Notes under the pieces: model-generated
The model's input: the letters and a program-made list of their open reading frames with translations, nothing else
The model's database searches: none
Told to the model about the DNA's origin: nothing
Part shown: positions 30,584 through 32,598 of the stretch, one piece after another
How positions within the stretch are numbered: position 1 is the first letter of the stretch
Layout: every line of letters begins with the position of its first letter
Assembly (NCBI RefSeq): GCF_001676785.2
Contig: NZ_CP016085.2
Span: forward strand, 1 to 32,598
DNA length: 32,598 nt
Direction: 5' to 3'
Origin: Brachyspira hyodysenteriae ATCC 27164
Lineage (GTDB): Bacteria > Spirochaetota > Brachyspiria > Brachyspirales > Brachyspiraceae
Program-made: the position numbers and the translations under genes

Positions 30584-31708
30584 TTATAAAACTTTTTTAA
30601 TACAATTAACTACCCTATTAATATCATCTTCAGTTATATCATGATAACAAGGAAGATTTATAGCCCTATTATAAATAGAATATGAAACAGATGTATGTTC
30701 TTTAAGTATTATTTTTTTGGCATCTATACTATCTTTGAATATTAATGATAAAGGCCAGAAAAATACTCTTCCGTCAATATTATTATTTTTAAATTCTTCT
30801 AACAATTTATCTCTATTAAAATTTATTTTTTCATCAAATATAGCAGTAGTCATCCAATAACCATTCTTACAATCATTTGGAGTATAGTTCAATTTTAATG
30901 GTAATCCTTGTAATTTTTCTTTATATAAATTAAATATTTCTATTTTTCTATTAATTAATTCATCTAATCTTTCCATTTGAGCACAGCCTATAGCTGCTTG
31001 TATATTTGACATTTTATATTTAAAACCTATAACATCAGACCAAAATTGTTTATTTTGATTTTTATTTCTTCCATGATTAGACAATGTTAATACTTTATTA
31101 TATAATCCATCATCATTAGTAGCAAACATTCCACCTTCACCAGTGGTTAAGGTTTTTGCACCATGAAAAGAAAATGTTGAAAATACCCCCATAGAACCAG
31201 CAACTTTATTTTTATAAATTGAACCTAAAGCTTCTGCGGAGTCTTCTATCACTGGTATATTATATTTTTTGGATATATTTAAAAGTTCATCCATATTACA
31301 TAAATTACCATAAAGATGTACAGCTATAATAGCTTTTGTTTTTTCTGTTATAGTTTCTTCTACTTTCTTAGGATTAATACACCAATCATCCACATTTACA
31401 TCAACAAGTACAGGAGTAGCTCCCAAATATGTTACTGGAGCAATAGAAGCAACCCAAGTTATATCAGGGGCTATTACTTCATCTCCAGGTCCAATTCCTA
31501 AAGCTGAAAGTCCCATGTGTAAAGCACCTGTACAACTGGAAGTGGCTATTGTATATTTAACATTTAAATATTCTCTGAATTTGTTTTCAAATTTATATAT
31601 ATATTCATAACATTTATTTCCCCAACCATTAGTAGCAGCATCTGTAGCATAATCTATTTCTTTTTGAGTTATAGAAGGCTTTGAATAATAAATTTGACCT
31701 AATTGCAT
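30584..31708 (-). CDS. DegT/DnrJ/EryC1/StrS-type sugar aminotransferase (perosamine-synthase-like)
   Basis: A 374-residue PLP enzyme that aminates a 4-keto-6-deoxy nucleotide sugar. Signatures are ATSSCTGALHMGLSALGIGPGDEVIAPDITWVAS, VDVNVDDWCINPKKVEE, AVHLYGN, IEDSAEALGS, and the PLP-lysine segment FSFHGAKTLTTGEGGM. FKYKMSNIQAAIGCAQMERLDE and NGYWMTTAIF follow. The WxIxP and HLYGN features resemble GDP-perosamine synthases, but the nucleotide in this cluster could be CDP or dTDP. I choose the ATG at 31708 with GGA nine nt upstream. A Met six codons earlier has a poorer site. It is followed 8 nt later by the acyltransferase, the usual aminotransferase-acyltransferase pair. Confidence 0.9.
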   Translation of the reverse strand: MQLGQIYYSKPSITQKEIDYATDAATNGWGNKCYEYIYKFENKFREYLNVKYTIATSSCTGALHMGLSALGIGPGDEVIAPDITWVASIAPVTYLGATPVLVDVNVDDWCINPKKVEETITEKTKAIIAVHLYGNLCNMDELLNISKKYNIPVIEDSAEALGSIYKNKVAGSMGVFSTFSFHGAKTLTTGEGGMFATNDDGLYNKVLTLSNHGRNKNQNKQFWSDVIGFKYKMSNIQAAIGCAQMERLDELINRKIEIFNLYKEKLQGLPLKLNYTPNDCKNGYWMTTAIFDEKINFNRDKLLEEFKNNNIDGRVFFWPLSLIFKDSIDAKKIILKEHTSVSYSIYNRAINLPCYHDITEDDINRVVNCIKKVL

Positions 31709-31804
31709 ATATAATATTCCAATCATAAATCTTAAATTATATTATATTTTATAATAATATAAATGTCAATTGTTAAAAATATTTATATTCTAATTTTTAT
31801 TAAA

Positions 31805-32598
31805 TTATTCTAAAACCAAATTTGGAATTGCTGTAATAAACTTACAATTCCATTCTCTAACGTACGAAAGTTGTTTTATAATCTCTTCCTTCAGATTCCA
31901 AGGTAATATTAAAATATAATCAGGCTTATATTTTAAAATATTATCTTCAGATAATATTGGTATGTGACTTAAAGGCATATATTTACCTTGTTTATGTGGA
32001 GATAAATCAACAACAATATCTATTAAATCTGATTTTATTCCGCAATAATTTAATAATGTATTCCCCTTAGCAGCAGCTCCATAAGCTATAACTTTTTTAT
32101 TTTCTCTTTTAGCTTTCAATAAAAAGTCTAATAATTCAAATTTTATTTCTTGAACTCTTGATTCAAAATTACTATATCCTTCTATTTTATCAAGTTTGAA
32201 TTTTTTTTCTTTATTAATTAAATATTCCACACTATTGCTAATTTTAATATTATTATTATTTTTATGAGAAATAAATATCCTTAAGCTTCCACCATGTGTT
32301 TTTAATTCTTTAACATCATATATTTTTAAATCAAATTTTTCAAAAATAGTCTTTACTGCTATTAAAGATAAATATGAAAAATGTTCATGATATATAGTAT
32401 CAAATTGATTTTCATTAATTAAATTTAGTAGATGAGGAAATTCAAAAGTTGCTGTACCATTCTCTTTTAATAAATTTTTCACTCCCATAACGAAATTATT
32501 AATATCAGGAACATGGGCAAGCACGTTATTCCCTAATATCAAATCGGATTTTTGTAATTTTTTAGATAATTCAAAAGAAAAAAAATCTTCTATAACAT
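31805..32598 (-). CDS. Sugar C-methyltransferase-type SAM enzyme, C-terminal part (gene starts at 421)
   Basis: Residues 142-404 of the methyltransferase that begins at 421. From base 32596 downward the frame reads VIEDFFSFELSKK, then KSDLILGNNVLAHVPDINNF, the LxxNVLAHVPD motif of Methyltransf_13/14-type sugar C-methyltransferases. NGTATFEFPHLLNLI, YHEHFSYLSL with the catalytic-region His-Glu-His, and GGSLRIFISH follow. The C-terminal Rossmann-like domain contains KVIAYGAAAKGNTLLNYCGI and IVVDLSPHKQGKYMPLSHIPI. It ends at TAA 31805, 96 nt before the aminotransferase start. The start lies outside this segment only because the window was cut inside the gene. Family members add a methyl group at C-3 of 4-keto-deoxysugars. 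That substrate is an inference here. Confidence 0.9.
   Translation of the reverse strand, partial: VIEDFFSFELSKKLQKSDLILGNNVLAHVPDINNFVMGVKNLLKENGTATFEFPHLLNLINENQFDTIYHEHFSYLSLIAVKTIFEKFDLKIYDVKELKTHGGSLRIFISHKNNNNIKISNSVEYLINKEKKFKLDKIEGYSNFESRVQEIKFELLDFLLKAKRENKKVIAYGAAAKGNTLLNYCGIKSDLIDIVVDLSPHKQGKYMPLSHIPILSEDNILKYKPDYILILPWNLKEEIIKQLSYVREWNCKFITAIPNLVLE

Overview
The window is very AT-rich (about a quarter G+C by eye). It carries a plasmid replication and partition module next to a large surface-polysaccharide cluster. Base composition, codon use and gene content fit a spirochaete of the genus Brachyspira, whose 30-36 kb plasmids are known to carry rml (rfbABCD) and glycosyltransferase genes. 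Genus and plasmid type are inferences; no database search was made. The two window ends join in frame inside one methyltransferase gene (codon 141 is made from base 1 plus bases 32598-32597). This strongly suggests a complete circular replicon of 32,598 bp cut arbitrarily. Every gene I accept lies on the minus strand, so transcription runs from high to low coordinates around the whole circle.

Replication and maintenance (2.9-8.7 kb), in transcription order: a tyrosine recombinase, a short DnaG-type primase overlapping a DnaB-type helicase that starts at TTG, a probable replication initiator, an iteron origin of five copies (4045-4172), ParA, and a small ribbon-helix-helix protein that is probably its partner.

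Polysaccharide block 1 (8.9-25.0 kb), in transcription order: a fusion of an RgpF-like domain with a degenerate TupA-type ATP-grasp domain; two more RgpF-like proteins; a TOD1/MUCI70-like transferase; a nucleotide-sugar epimerase; two mosaic paralogous TupA-type ATP-grasp proteins; a GT2-like transferase; the full dTDP-L-rhamnose pathway rmlC-rmlD-rmlA-rmlB; another RgpF-like protein; and a GT11-like transferase fused to a methyltransferase-like domain.

Polysaccharide block 2 (25.3 kb through the junction to 2.9 kb), in transcription order: rfbF (glucose-1-phosphate cytidylyltransferase), a radical SAM/SPASM protein, an RmlC-like epimerase, a sugar C-methyltransferase-type enzyme, a DegT-type sugar aminotransferase, a PglD/NeuD-type acyltransferase, an SDR, a second methyltransferase, a second radical SAM/SPASM gene with an apparent one-base frameshift, and an ATP-grasp ligase. 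This looks like synthesis and decoration of an unusual CDP-linked amino- or branched sugar. No CDP-glucose 4,6-dehydratase is present here.

The most unusual feature is a set of five pentanucleotide tracts, (AGACC)n or (AGAAC)n in the sense strand, each at the 3' end of a polysaccharide gene. Neither unit makes a stop in any frame, so each tract is translated as an RPDQT or RTEQN tail, and any change in copy number switches the frame after it. The enzymatic core stays intact and only the C-terminus changes. At three loci the tract is followed by an intrinsic terminator hairpin. One of the three frames stops upstream of the hairpin while another translates into or through it. I propose a phase-variable switch of C-terminal tails that may also control read-through into the downstream genes.
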